From assembly GCF_001468005.1 (NCBI RefSeq), contig NZ_LNYY01000019.1:1401941-1465940 (forward strand): a stretch of DNA of 64,000 nt. Direction: 5' to 3'. This document shows positions 35,324 through 43,507 of the stretch, in pieces. Position numbers and translations under genes: made by a program. Within the stretch, counting starts at the first letter, position 1. Each line of letters starts with the position of its first letter. The notes under the pieces are model-generated. The model made no database searches. It saw nothing but the letters and a program-made list of their open reading frames with translations, and was not told the origin of the DNA. Source of the DNA: Legionella steelei. GTDB taxonomy: Bacteria; Pseudomonadota; Gammaproteobacteria; Legionellales; Legionellaceae.

Positions 35324-36605
35324 TACCGATGAGCTTTTTCGTGGTTTTTCCAAACTTTCACGAGAGGAGCGATTTAAACGCTTGTTAGCCTTAGGGGCAA
35401 TCACTTCCGAAGACATTGGTTTTCTTAAAAATGGTGGCGTCAAAGACTTGAATTTAGCAGACAAACTGATTGAAAACGTCATCGGTTATTTTCAGCTTCC
35501 TCTAGGAGTAGCCACCAATTTTAACATTAATGGCCAAGACTATGTGATTCCTATGGCTGTTGAAGAAACCTCCATCATCGCGGCGTTATCTAAGTCAGCC
35601 AAATGGATTAGACAGTGCGGCGAAATAAAAACCTGGGTTCACGGTGAATGCATTTTAGGCCAAATTCAATTGGCAAAAGTTAAAGATTTTTCTAAATTTT
35701 CTCAGATTTTTCATGAAAATCGCGCATACCTAATCAATAAAGCGAATAAAGATGTCGCTGAAAACATGGTCAAACGTGGTGGCGGTGTCATGGATATTCA
35801 ATTACGTCAGCTGAAAAGAGAAGATCAGCACGACATGGCCGTCATTCATTTAACCATGAATAGTTGTGACGCCATGGGCGCTAACATTATCAATCAAGTT
35901 CTTGAATACTTGAAAACGCCTATAGAGCAGTTAACTGGCGAAGAAGTTACCATGTGCATTTTATCTAACTTGAATGATCAAAAGCTAACAACTGCTCAAG
36001 TGACTATTCACACCATCGAACCAGAACTCGGCCAAAAACTACATGAAGCATCTCTTTTTGCCGAAATGGATCCTTATCGCGCAGCAACTCATAACAAAGG
36101 CGTAATGAATGGCATTGATCCTGTCTTAATTGCAACCGGCAATGATTGGCGCGCAGTTGAAGCAGGTGTGCACGCCTACGCCGCACGCGATGGACAATAC
36201 AGAGCAATTACTCGTTGGCGCTATCACGATGGAATACTTACGGGGCAACTAACCGCACCAATTATTGTAGGAACCATAGGTGGTGTCACTTCATTGCATC
36301 CAACGGCTAAAATGTGTTTGCGTATGATGAATATTTCTTCGGCAAATGACTTATCTCAAGTCATTGCTGCGGTAGGTTTGGTACAAAATTTGGGTGCTAT
36401 TAAAGCATTATGTACCGAAGGTATTATTCAAGGCCACATGAAATTACATATAGATAATTTGCTCTTGGCTGCGGGAGCCAATGAAAAAGAAATGCCCTTA
36501 CTTAAAGAACATTTGCAAAAATGGCTAGATTTGCATAAACGAATTAGCCTGAACAATGCTCATGATTTACTGGCAAAAATCAGACAAACACCTATTGCAG
36601 TATGA
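35307..36605 (+). CDS. mvaA: Hydroxymethylglutaryl-CoA reductase, class II
   Basis: A 432-residue enzyme of bacterial class II size. It carries ENVIGYFQLPLGVATNF, PMAVEETSIIAA (with the catalytic Glu), NSCDAMGANIINQV (NAD(P)-binding) and GTIGGVTSLHPTAK, the usual family blocks. It reduces HMG-CoA to mevalonate (class II enzymes often use NADH, or run in reverse in catabolism). Here it feeds the mevalonate kinase/decarboxylase set at 26.4-28.2 kb. AAAGGAG precedes the ATG. The next gene overlaps by four bases. Confidence 0.94.
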   Translation: MPLTSNTDELFRGFSKLSREERFKRLLALGAITSEDIGFLKNGGVKDLNLADKLIENVIGYFQLPLGVATNFNINGQDYVIPMAVEETSIIAALSKSAKWIRQCGEIKTWVHGECILGQIQLAKVKDFSKFSQIFHENRAYLINKANKDVAENMVKRGGGVMDIQLRQLKREDQHDMAVIHLTMNSCDAMGANIINQVLEYLKTPIEQLTGEEVTMCILSNLNDQKLTTAQVTIHTIEPELGQKLHEASLFAEMDPYRAATHNKGVMNGIDPVLIATGNDWRAVEAGVHAYAARDGQYRAITRWRYHDGILTGQLTAPIIVGTIGGVTSLHPTAKMCLRMMNISSANDLSQVIAAVGLVQNLGAIKALCTEGIIQGHMKLHIDNLLLAAGANEKEMPLLKEHLQKWLDLHKRISLNNAHDLLAKIRQTPIAV

Positions 36606-37477
36606 ACTGGTTAATCCCTGCAAAAACCTTTTTATTAGGTGAATATGCTGCGGTAGCAGAAGCGTCTGCGCTTCTGCTTACGACCTCCCCTTGTTTTGAA
36701 CTCATCCTTAGAACCCAAAAAGAATTATCTGGAATCCACCCCGAGTCTCCAGCTGGACATTGGTGGTTAAAACAAAATTGTGAGCACGGTCTTTTATGGA
36801 ATGACCCCTATGCAGGTCGAGGTGGTTTAGGTGCCTCCAGTGCACAATTTTTAGCAAGCTATTTGGCGCATTGTTTCTTAAATAACTCAATGCCTGATTT
36901 AAATCAGATGCTTGATGCTTATTACGAATCGTCCTGGACTGGAAAAGGTTTAAAACCGAGTGGGTATGATGTAATCGCACAATCACAACAAGGATGTGTG
37001 TACATTAATAAGCAGCAGAAAATAATAAAATCCTACAATTGGCCCTTTCATGACTTGTCGTTTTTTCTCATTCACACAGGCGTGAAGCTTGCAACGCATC
37101 ATCATTTGCAAGACACGGCCCTACCAGATCAGATTGATTATTTATCTTTGTTAGTTGATGAGGCAAAACAGGCCTTCGAACAGGTTGATTCTCCCAAATT
37201 GATTAAGGCCATCAATGACTACCATCAAAAGTTAACTGAATTAAATTTGGTAGCTGAACATAGTTCAAAATTGATTCATAAGTTTAAAAAGTACCCTGGA
37301 ATACGAGCAATCAAAGGGTGTGGTGCGTTAGGCGCTGATGTTTTATTGCTTATTACCTCAGTTGATAAAGCCCCAACTATTGCTCAGCACTTAAGATTGC
37401 ACAATTGGACAATACTGGCCACAGAAAAACACATTCATTCTCAAGTGCAACATATTAATAACGCTGTTTTTTATTAA
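36602..37477 (+). CDS. mvaK2: Phosphomevalonate kinase (GHMP family)
   Basis: A 291-residue GHMP kinase. IPAKTFLLGEYAAVAEASAL is like the phosphomevalonate kinase start, GRGGLGASSAQFLASYLAH is the phosphate loop and IKGCGALGADVLLLI the C-terminal motif. It would convert mevalonate phosphate to diphosphomevalonate. The four-base overlap with mvaA (ATGA) supports a pathway role. Assignment as phosphomevalonate rather than mevalonate kinase rests on the first motif and the presence of the other kinase at 26409. The gene ends 113 bases before tRNA-Lys. Confidence 0.82.
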   Translation: MNWLIPAKTFLLGEYAAVAEASALLLTTSPCFELILRTQKELSGIHPESPAGHWWLKQNCEHGLLWNDPYAGRGGLGASSAQFLASYLAHCFLNNSMPDLNQMLDAYYESSWTGKGLKPSGYDVIAQSQQGCVYINKQQKIIKSYNWPFHDLSFFLIHTGVKLATHHHLQDTALPDQIDYLSLLVDEAKQAFEQVDSPKLIKAINDYHQKLTELNLVAEHSSKLIHKFKKYPGIRAIKGCGALGADVLLLITSVDKAPTIAQHLRLHNWTILATEKHIHSQVQHINNAVFY

Positions 37478-37590
37478 GCCAATTTTGCCCAAAAAAAGTA
37501 TTTGTGCTCCATAAAAGCAACAAAATTATATGAAACATTATAAAAAGACTTGAAATTCTGTGCTAATCCGGTATTATTCCAGCCTCTTTA

Positions 37591-37666
37591 GGGCCGTTAG
37601 CTCAGGTGGTAGAGCAGGAGGCTTTTAACCTCTGTGTCGTAGGTTCGAATCCTACACGGCCCACCA
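37591..37666 (+). tRNA. tRNA-Lys (TTT)
   Basis: A 76-base cloverleaf starts GGGCCGT and ends ACGGCCC-A-CCA, giving a full seven-pair acceptor stem. D-arm GCTCAGGTGGTAGAGC, anticodon loop CTTTTAA (anticodon TTT) and T-arm AGGTTCGAATCCT are canonical. The CCA is encoded. Confidence 0.98.
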
Positions 37667-37702
37667 GTTTTAGAGTACAGTTAAAAAATATTTTTGCCTT
37701 AA

Positions 37703-37778
37703 GGGCCGTTAGCTCAGGTGGTAGAGCAGGAGGCTTTTAACCTCTGTGTCGTAGGTTCGAATCCTACACGGCCCACCA
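37703..37778 (+). tRNA. tRNA-Lys (TTT), second identical copy
   Basis: All 76 bases equal the copy at 37591. The two are separated by 36 bases, so they are a tandem duplication and probably one transcript with the following tRNA-Arg. Confidence 0.98.
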
Positions 37779-37846
37779 ATTCTGGTTATTCATCTTCACT
37801 ATCAACCAGAATGTACCTTGGCAAAATGCATAAACCATACCCCATT

Positions 37847-37923
37847 GCGCTCGTAGCTCAGCTGGATAGAGTACTTGGCTTCGAACCAAGGTGTCGGGGG
37901 TTCGAGTCCCTCCGAGCGCGCCA
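37847..37923 (+). tRNA. tRNA-Arg (TCG)
   Basis: A 77-base cloverleaf: acceptor GCGCTCG / CGAGCGC with G73 and encoded CCA, anticodon loop CTTCGAA (anticodon TCG), T-arm GGGGGTTCGAGTCCCTC. Its 3' end faces the integrase stop only 44 bases away, which marks it as the likely integration target of the accessory region. Confidence 0.97.
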
Positions 37924-37966
37924 TTTAATCGATTTAAAATCAAATAGTTAACTCATAATTTTTAAA

Positions 37967-39127
37967 TTAACCTACTGCCCTAATTTCACACTGTGGGGAT
38001 TTTGTGGGGATAGTGTGGGTTCCACCTTGTTTTACTCTCAGAATAGTAAGCTCTTTACTTTCTCGTCGGCTTTGAATAATTAAATTCGCAGCCTCCAATA
38101 AATTGCTCAACTCAGCTTGAGAATAATGAGTAGTAATTCTGCCAGAGCGATGCCCCAACAGATCCTGTCTATCCTCATAACTTACACCAGCTGCTCGAAG
38201 CCTTCTTCCAAAAGTGTGTTTTAAATCATGGACTCTCAGATCACTAAGATTTGCTTTTTTACGCGCATTTCGCCAAGCAGTGTTGTTCATGCGTGTAATT
38301 GGCTTTCCATTGTAAGAAAACACAAACTCAGAGTGAATACCTCTAACCTCCTCAATAACTGCTTTCGCTTCATCATTTAGGATAACCAGCCGATCTTCCC
38401 CATTTTTTACCAACTGTCTTAATTCACCATCCCTATTAATATGGCTAGGGATAATGAAAACGCTCGTATTTAAACTTGGAACACGTTTTTCCCATTCCCA
38501 ACGTAATTGACATACTTCTTGCTCTCGGCATCCTGTATTAACTTTAAAACGTGCCATTTGATTTAAATGAACTGGCAACGCTTCTAAGAACCTTGATTGC
38601 TCTGACCAAGATAAAGGAAATGGTGCTCGTGCATCCTTAACTGGCAATAATTTAATCTTAGGAGCAACCAGAAGCCACGTTAAACTATTCTCATCAATCC
38701 ACTCAGTTGCAGCAACGTTTAAAATATGCCGAACTAACTCCAGTGTATTATTAATTGACTTCGTTTTAAGTTTCGCTTCCTGTTTTGCTTTTATAAATGA
38801 TTGCAATGTTCCTATATGCACTTGCTCCAAGGTCAAATCACCAATAAACGGGCAAATAGACTTTAGGAGTATTGCATCGGTATCAATGCTGGCTTTATGT
38901 TGATTTTCGTTTAAAAATCGCACCGCAGCTTCTTTAAAACTGCGTTTTGGCCTTACTCCATAAATCGTTGCCTGTCTAATCTCTTCGATCCGCCTGGCTA
39001 GGTATTGCTCCGCTTCCTGGAGCGACTTTGTGCCAGTGCTTTCTCGAATGCGATGTCCAAGGACTTGCTTTTCGATATGCCAAACTTGGCCTCTTTTAAA
39101 TAGTCCTGTTGTTTGTTTACGTCCCAT
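37967..39127 (-). CDS. Tyrosine recombinase (phage-type integrase)
   Basis: A 386-residue recombinase. Residues 1-60 resemble an Arm/AP2-like N-terminal domain, about 65-150 the SAM-like core-binding domain, about 165-345 the catalytic domain. Active-site residues visible: R201 (NTGCREQEVCQLRW), H300 (HDLKHTFGRRLRAAG), H326 (LLGHRSG) and Y335 (THYS). The usual Arg of H-x-x-R is Lys303, a variant I recall from a group of proteobacterial integrases. It faces the tRNA-Arg 3' end and probably inserted the island there. Its N-terminal 130 bases overlap the AlpA-like gene in another frame. Confidence 0.93.
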   Translation of the reverse strand: MGRKQTTGLFKRGQVWHIEKQVLGHRIRESTGTKSLQEAEQYLARRIEEIRQATIYGVRPKRSFKEAAVRFLNENQHKASIDTDAILLKSICPFIGDLTLEQVHIGTLQSFIKAKQEAKLKTKSINNTLELVRHILNVAATEWIDENSLTWLLVAPKIKLLPVKDARAPFPLSWSEQSRFLEALPVHLNQMARFKVNTGCREQEVCQLRWEWEKRVPSLNTSVFIIPSHINRDGELRQLVKNGEDRLVILNDEAKAVIEEVRGIHSEFVFSYNGKPITRMNNTAWRNARKKANLSDLRVHDLKHTFGRRLRAAGVSYEDRQDLLGHRSGRITTHYSQAELSNLLEAANLIIQSRRESKELTILRVKQGGTHTIPTKSPQCEIRAVG

Positions 39128-39354
39128 GGCTTTGTACTCCTTTGCTCTTTGCCGCCTGGACGCCCACTACACTGCTTATATTGATCTACCCAAGCATCCA
39201 GGTCAAGTCGATCAAACGCCACGCCTTGTTTGCCTATAGGAATTTCTATAAGATGAGGTCTTACGAAAGTATTAAATCGATTTCTGTCCATACCAATATA
39301 CTTAGGGACATCTTTCAAACGAATAAGTCGAGGTAGTAAAGCGATAGTAGACAT
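38998..39354 (-). CDS. AlpA-like DNA-binding protein / excisionase
   Basis: Encodes 118 residues from the ATG at 39354 (the frame itself extends to a TTG at 39366). Residues about 8-55 form an AlpA/MerR-like helix-turn-helix (LIRLKDVPKYIGMDRNRFNTFV, FDRLDLDAWVDQ). The C-terminal half is basic (KSLDIAFEKALAQSRSRKR). AlpA-type proteins activate or accompany integrase genes and direct excision. The last 130 bases run out of frame inside the integrase start, implying coupled expression. An inverted repeat sits just upstream at 39361-39412. Confidence 0.75.
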   Translation of the reverse strand: MSTIALLPRLIRLKDVPKYIGMDRNRFNTFVRPHLIEIPIGKQGVAFDRLDLDAWVDQYKQCSGRPGGKEQRSTKPWDVNKQQDYLKEAKFGISKSKSLDIAFEKALAQSRSRKRSNT

Positions 39355-39360
39355 ATTAAA

Positions 39361-39412
39361 AACCAAAAAACACGATTTGTTGTTTTATTTAAACATATCG
39401 TGTTATTTGGTT
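39361..39412. promoter_or_regulatory. Long inverted repeat upstream of alpA/int
   Basis: AACCAAAAAACACGAT (39361-39376) and ATCGTGTTATTTGGTT (39397-39412) are 16-base arms with one mismatch, separated by 20 AT-rich bases. They begin six bases upstream of the AlpA-like start, a natural place for autoregulation or a recombination-directionality binding site. Confidence 0.7.
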
Positions 39413-39461
39413 CAATTGTTTTTCTTTAATTTTTTGAAAAATAATTTATTTGGAATACCTA

Positions 39462-40466
39462 CTATTCATCATTGTCCCACTGTAATGCAAACTCGTGTAA
39501 CTTATTTTGCAATACCGCTTTACTAATTAATTTGGTTTCATACTCTGCAATTAACGTTGGAGAAGCATGTCTATTCATCGCATATTGAACAACCTCCTCA
39601 TCCTTCGTTTTGCAAATTAATATACCAATCGTTGGATTTTCATGTGCTTTTTTTATGTTTTTATCCAATACTTCTAAATAAAATTGTAATTGTCCTAAAT
39701 GCGAAGGACTAAATTCGGTGCACTTTAATTCTATTGCAATCATACAGTTAAGCGCGCGATGAAAAAGCAATAAATCCACACGAAAATCTTTCATTCCTAC
39801 TTGCAAAGGGTATTCCTCTCCCATCAAACTAAAATCTGGACCAAGTTCAAGTAGAAATTTTTTTAGGTTTGCGACCAAGGCTCGTCTTAAATCTTTTTCT
39901 TTGTGATCATCAGGTAAATTTAAAAACTCAAAAACATAACTGTCTTTAAACCTCCCCTTGCTATCAGGTAATTCTGTCAGCACTGCTGACAGTTTTTGAT
40001 CGGCAAGCACTGTTCTTTCAAATGTTCCGACGTTTATTAACCTTGAGAAATCACGCTCAGAATAATGATGTTTGGCAGCTAAACGCAGATAAAACTCTTT
40101 TTCTTCCATAGACTTTGTTTTAGACAAAATGTGCAAATGATTTGTCCACGTAATTTCTGTCAGCACTGCCGACAGTTCTGTATTCTCATGATAAGTCTCA
40201 TAAAATTGCTTCATTCTCCATATATTACGCGCTGAAAACCCCTTAATTGTTGGTAGCTCTATTGATATATAGTCCGCTAGCTCTTCTACAATACGCTTGC
40301 CCCAACCATCATGTGTTATTTTATTAGATACATATTGTCCGATAGACCAATATAACTGAATAAGAGTTTTATTGACTTGTAGCCAAACTCTGGATTTAGC
40401 CTCAGTAATCATTTGATGCACTTTAGCAAAGTCTGCCTGGTTATTTCCTTTTAATTCTTTGGCCAC
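39462..40466 (-). CDS. DUF1016 / YhcG-like PD-(D/E)xK nuclease-fold protein
   Basis: A 334-residue protein. Residues about 10-150 match the DUF1016 N-terminal domain (VHQMITEAKSRVWLQVNKTLIQLYWSIGQYV) and about 170-325 the nuclease-like C-terminal domain, with D231 and E246-L-K248 as the PD-(D/E)xK core (RVDLLLFHR, IAIELK). The family is common on mobile islands and may cut DNA or take part in defence, but its role is not settled. Two inserted-looking segments, ELSAVLTE (97-104) and KLSAVLTE (158-165), are encoded by near-identical palindromic DNA. It sits upstream of alpA/int on the same strand. Confidence 0.85.
   Translation of the reverse strand: MAKELKGNNQADFAKVHQMITEAKSRVWLQVNKTLIQLYWSIGQYVSNKITHDGWGKRIVEELADYISIELPTIKGFSARNIWRMKQFYETYHENTELSAVLTEITWTNHLHILSKTKSMEEKEFYLRLAAKHHYSERDFSRLINVGTFERTVLADQKLSAVLTELPDSKGRFKDSYVFEFLNLPDDHKEKDLRRALVANLKKFLLELGPDFSLMGEEYPLQVGMKDFRVDLLLFHRALNCMIAIELKCTEFSPSHLGQLQFYLEVLDKNIKKAHENPTIGILICKTKDEEVVQYAMNRHASPTLIAEYETKLISKAVLQNKLHEFALQWDNDE
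39974..39992. repeat. Palindrome in DUF1016 gene, copy 1
   Basis: CTGTCAGCA-C-TGCTGACAG is a perfect nine-base inverted repeat inside the coding frame (encoding the LSAVLTEL segment on the minus strand). The same unit recurs at 40157-40175. Confidence 0.75.
40157..40175. repeat. Palindrome in DUF1016 gene, copy 2
   Basis: CTGTCAGCACTGCCGACAG differs from copy 1 by one base (T to C) and sits in the same reading frame, 183 bases (61 codons) away, with similar flanks (GTAATT on the left, TT on the right). Confidence 0.75.
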
Positions 40467-40488
40467 TTATAAAATTCCTAAAAAATTA

Positions 40489-40974
40489 TTAAATTGACAT
40501 ACTTAATACATCTGTTGGATGAGAGAACAAGCTACCCTCACAAACTACTTTCGCACCATGCTTTTCATATAATCGATTTAAACTAGGCTTTAGCGTATCT
40601 AGCAAAATCAAATCCGAACCTACCGCCGTGGCTAATCGTTTTGCTTCTTCAATAATCTGTTTGCCAAACCCTAGTCCTCGATAATTTTTATCTACATAGA
40701 CATACATTAGTTCACGTGCACTTAACCCACGTGGGTTAGGAAATTCATGTTCTAATAGAGCAAACATTGCTACAGGCTGTCCTGCATAAGTACCAATATA
40801 GACATCACGGCTCAGTGTATGCATCACGCCTTCCCGATATTCAACCCCTTTGTTTCGTATGTATCCCCATTCATCTTCAGCCCATTTGGCTGCAAGGGGG
40901 ATATATTCCATACAATCACTTAATCGAGTAAAAGTAAGTCTGTGCTTTGCTAAAGCGGAACTAAACAACATCAT
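40489..40974 (-). CDS. GNAT-family N-acetyltransferase
   Basis: A 161-residue single-domain GNAT. VAMFALLEHEF and LMYVYVDKNYRGLGFGKQIIEEAKR carry the central strand and the acetyl-CoA pyrophosphate loop (RGLGFG); LNRLYEKHGAKVV closes the domain. Substrate unknown. GAGG precedes the ATG at 40974. It is the last gene of a minus-strand run with the MHS-type transporter and another GNAT (13-base gap to the transporter), which suggests acetylation and export of one class of compound, as inference. Confidence 0.85.
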   Translation of the reverse strand: MMLFSSALAKHRLTFTRLSDCMEYIPLAAKWAEDEWGYIRNKGVEYREGVMHTLSRDVYIGTYAGQPVAMFALLEHEFPNPRGLSARELMYVYVDKNYRGLGFGKQIIEEAKRLATAVGSDLILLDTLKPSLNRLYEKHGAKVVCEGSLFSHPTDVLSMSI

Positions 40975-40987
40975 AAATACCTCATTT

Positions 40988-42262
40988 TTAATAGACTAAA
41001 GCAGATTCCAAACGTATCAATTTTCTTCGGCCTTGTTCACAAATCATTATGGAGCCTAATCCTATGATTGCCCCAAACATATAATACCAAGCAGGTGAAA
41101 TAAAATTATTGGTTGTATTTACCAGCCACATCATCACTATAGGTGTTGTACCGCCAAACAATGAAATACCTACATTAAAAGCAACTCCAAACCCACTATA
41201 ACGATATTGATGAGGAAATAGAGAAACCATATAGGCATTGAGTGGTGCGTAAGTAATAGCAATCAAAATAGACATGAAAACTAATCCCATAGCGATCAAA
41301 ACTACGTTTCCGGTGGCAAGTAGAATAAAAATGGGAATACTCAAAAGCAACATGCCCACCATACCCAATCGAACTACTTTTAATAGCCCGATTTTGTCTG
41401 CTAACAAAGCAGTAAATGGTTCAAGTGTGGCATCAACTGCTAAAGCTATGGTGATAATTAATGTTGCTAAACCAAGTGAAATATGAAAATAACTATGCAG
41501 GTATGTAGCAGTAAACACATAGGTTCCGAAAGTCATGATACTCACCAACCATGCTATCCCTATAATACCAGCTACTGCCAGAGGCGCTTCTTTTAGCGCC
41601 GCCAGAAAAGGCAAGCGTCGTTTCTCATATTGAGCAATATGTGCATACTCAGGTGTTTCAGTAACATGAGTTCGTAAATAAAAAATTAAAATGCCCGCAA
41701 TCAAAGCCAATCCAAAACCGATTCGCCATCCCCAGTCTGGCATAAATGAAGCCGTAAAGAATGAAGCTGCCAGGCCAGCCATTATCAAACCAGCACTGTA
41801 AGCTGAGCTGGTTAAACAACCATAAAATGCTTTGTTTTCAGGCTTAGCATGTTCAACAAGAAAAATAGCAGATCCAGTAAATTCACTACTTGCGACAAAA
41901 CCTTGAATAACCCTTAACAAAGTAATAAGAAGAGGGGCTGCAATTCCAATATATTGGTAAGAAGGAACAACGCTTATTAGAGCTGTAGGAATAGCCATAG
42001 CTAGAATACTGAGAGTTAAAGCACGTTTTCTTCCGAACTGATCACCAATATAGCCAAAAAATAGTGAACCTATTGGGGCTAATAAGTAACCAACAGCAAA
42101 TACACCAAAAGCACTTAAAAGCGAAGCAAATTGATTGTCGTTAGGAAAATAAGTCGCTGCAATAATTGGCGCGAAATAGCCAAACAGCGCAAAGTCATAC
42201 CATTGTAATGCAGTGCCAGAAACGCCAGCGAATAATGCTTTACTCGAAGAGGATATGTTCAT
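40988..42262 (-). CDS. MHS-type major facilitator transporter
   Basis: Encodes 424 residues from the ATG at 42262, with GGAG six bases upstream inside the preceding GNAT gene. Twelve helices are predicted. The N-terminal SGTALQWYDFALFGYFAPII and the loop GYIGDQFGRKRAL are typical of the metabolite:H+ symporter group (ProP, KgtP, CitA relatives), which import osmolytes or carboxylates. The substrate is not determinable. Its start overlaps the end of the upstream GNAT by 23 bases, so the two are coupled. Confidence 0.88.
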   Translation of the reverse strand: MNISSSSKALFAGVSGTALQWYDFALFGYFAPIIAATYFPNDNQFASLLSAFGVFAVGYLLAPIGSLFFGYIGDQFGRKRALTLSILAMAIPTALISVVPSYQYIGIAAPLLITLLRVIQGFVASSEFTGSAIFLVEHAKPENKAFYGCLTSSAYSAGLIMAGLAASFFTASFMPDWGWRIGFGLALIAGILIFYLRTHVTETPEYAHIAQYEKRRLPFLAALKEAPLAVAGIIGIAWLVSIMTFGTYVFTATYLHSYFHISLGLATLIITIALAVDATLEPFTALLADKIGLLKVVRLGMVGMLLLSIPIFILLATGNVVLIAMGLVFMSILIAITYAPLNAYMVSLFPHQYRYSGFGVAFNVGISLFGGTTPIVMMWLVNTTNNFISPAWYYMFGAIIGLGSIMICEQGRRKLIRLESALVY

Positions 42263-42752
42263 CAGCAACTCCTATGCTCAACAAGTTATTAATACCCATT
42301 TGGTCACACTTAAAAATTTGCCAATCTAATAAAGCGACCCCACCAATTTTTTTATAAAAATGCCTGGCTTCTCGGTTATTTCGAGATACCCACCACTCTA
42401 TTCTTGAACAGTCATGAGCAGTTGCTTTACATGCAACATACTTGAATAAAGCACATCCAACTCCTTGACGCCTATACTTAGGAGAAACATATAAATTCTC
42501 AATATAAATTCCCCGCGTTACATTGACGCAAATGTTATTTTGGGTGTAATTAAACATCACCAAGCCACAAATTTCTTCTTCCACCAAAGCTACACCGATG
42601 AAATGGTTAGGCTCATCACAAAAAAGAAGTTCACCAAGCTGTGATTCCGTTATTTTAATTTTATCCAGAATGTTCTCATACTTTGCCAGCTCCAGGATTA
42701 TTGCATAAATTTGATTCAAATGCTCGAATTTTGCTTGAATTATTGTCACCAT
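42240..42752 (-). CDS. GNAT-family N-acetyltransferase
   Basis: A 170-residue protein of the diamine/SSAT-like GNAT shape: FEHLNQIYAIILELAKYEN at the start, ICGLVMFNYT, then IYIENLYVSPKYRRQGVGCALF (acetyl-CoA loop) and RIEWWVSRNNREARHFYKKIGG. The IENLYV and WxxxxxNxxAxxFY patterns are those of spermidine/thialysine acetyltransferases, so a polyamine-like or amino-acid-like substrate is plausible. First gene of the GNAT-transporter-GNAT unit. Confidence 0.87.
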   Translation of the reverse strand: MVTIIQAKFEHLNQIYAIILELAKYENILDKIKITESQLGELLFCDEPNHFIGVALVEEEICGLVMFNYTQNNICVNVTRGIYIENLYVSPKYRRQGVGCALFKYVACKATAHDCSRIEWWVSRNNREARHFYKKIGGVALLDWQIFKCDQMGINNLLSIGVADEHILFE

Positions 42753-42794
42753 AGGATATCTTAATAAGGGTTGTAAATAATGTGATCATAAACT

Positions 42795-43481
42795 ATGAAC
42801 AAGGATATAGTACTCATTCCTGGAGCATTGGCAACTCCAAAGCTCTGGAAGCAACAAGAACTTTTTCTTCAGCGGGACAAGCAATTAAGGTACGTTGATG
42901 TGCTTGACAGCGATTCGATTGAAGAAATAGCTAATCGTTTCATTCCACATGCCCCTAAAAAATTTACTTTAATTGGATTTTCGATGGGCGGTTATGTTGC
43001 CCTTGAATTGTACCGGCATATTCCCAATAGTATAGAGAAACTTGTTTTAATTAATTCTGCGGCCAAATCAGTATCTGAAAAGGGGCGATTAGAACGTGAG
43101 CGCTCGCTTGATTTAATGAGTAAAGGAAAATTTGATTTTTTAATCAAACTCATCTTTAAAAATTCAATTTTTGATAAACAAAAGCACAATGAACTATTGC
43201 CTCTAGCCCAAGAAATGGCAATGGAAGTTGGGGTCGAGAATTATAAAAATCAACTCAACGCCATTTTAAATAAACCAGATCATTCAACTTTATTACCTTC
43301 AATTGAATGCCCGACACTGTTAATAGTCAGTAAGGAGGATAATGTCATGCCTCCTGAGCGTTCAGAGCATATGGCAAAGAATATAAAACATTCCAAACTC
43401 ATTTATATTGAGCAATGTGGTCACATGGCTATGTTGGAGCAACCGGAAAAAATGAACCAAATATTAAATGATTGGCTGTAA
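42795..43481 (+). CDS. Alpha/beta-hydrolase
   Basis: A 228-residue cytoplasmic hydrolase. The nucleophile elbow is GFSMGG with S63; the other triad residues are likely the Asp in VSKEDNVMPPERSEHM and the His in EQCGHMAMLEQPE. The compact cap and HVLIPG-like start (IVLIPGALATPKLWKQ) fit the MhpC/BioH-like esterase group. Substrate unknown. It diverges from the GNAT at 42752 and is followed at once by a LuxR-type regulator, with which it may be co-transcribed. Confidence 0.88.
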   Translation: MNKDIVLIPGALATPKLWKQQELFLQRDKQLRYVDVLDSDSIEEIANRFIPHAPKKFTLIGFSMGGYVALELYRHIPNSIEKLVLINSAAKSVSEKGRLERERSLDLMSKGKFDFLIKLIFKNSIFDKQKHNELLPLAQEMAMEVGVENYKNQLNAILNKPDHSTLLPSIECPTLLIVSKEDNVMPPERSEHMAKNIKHSKLIYIEQCGHMAMLEQPEKMNQILNDWL

Positions 43482-43507
43482 GTAGTACTGCTGTTACAGG
43501 TATAGCA

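Noticed and set aside
39462-40466. DUF1016 gene as a proven anti-phage defence system
   Set aside because: The family is often on mobile islands but a defence role is not established, and no partner gene is present.
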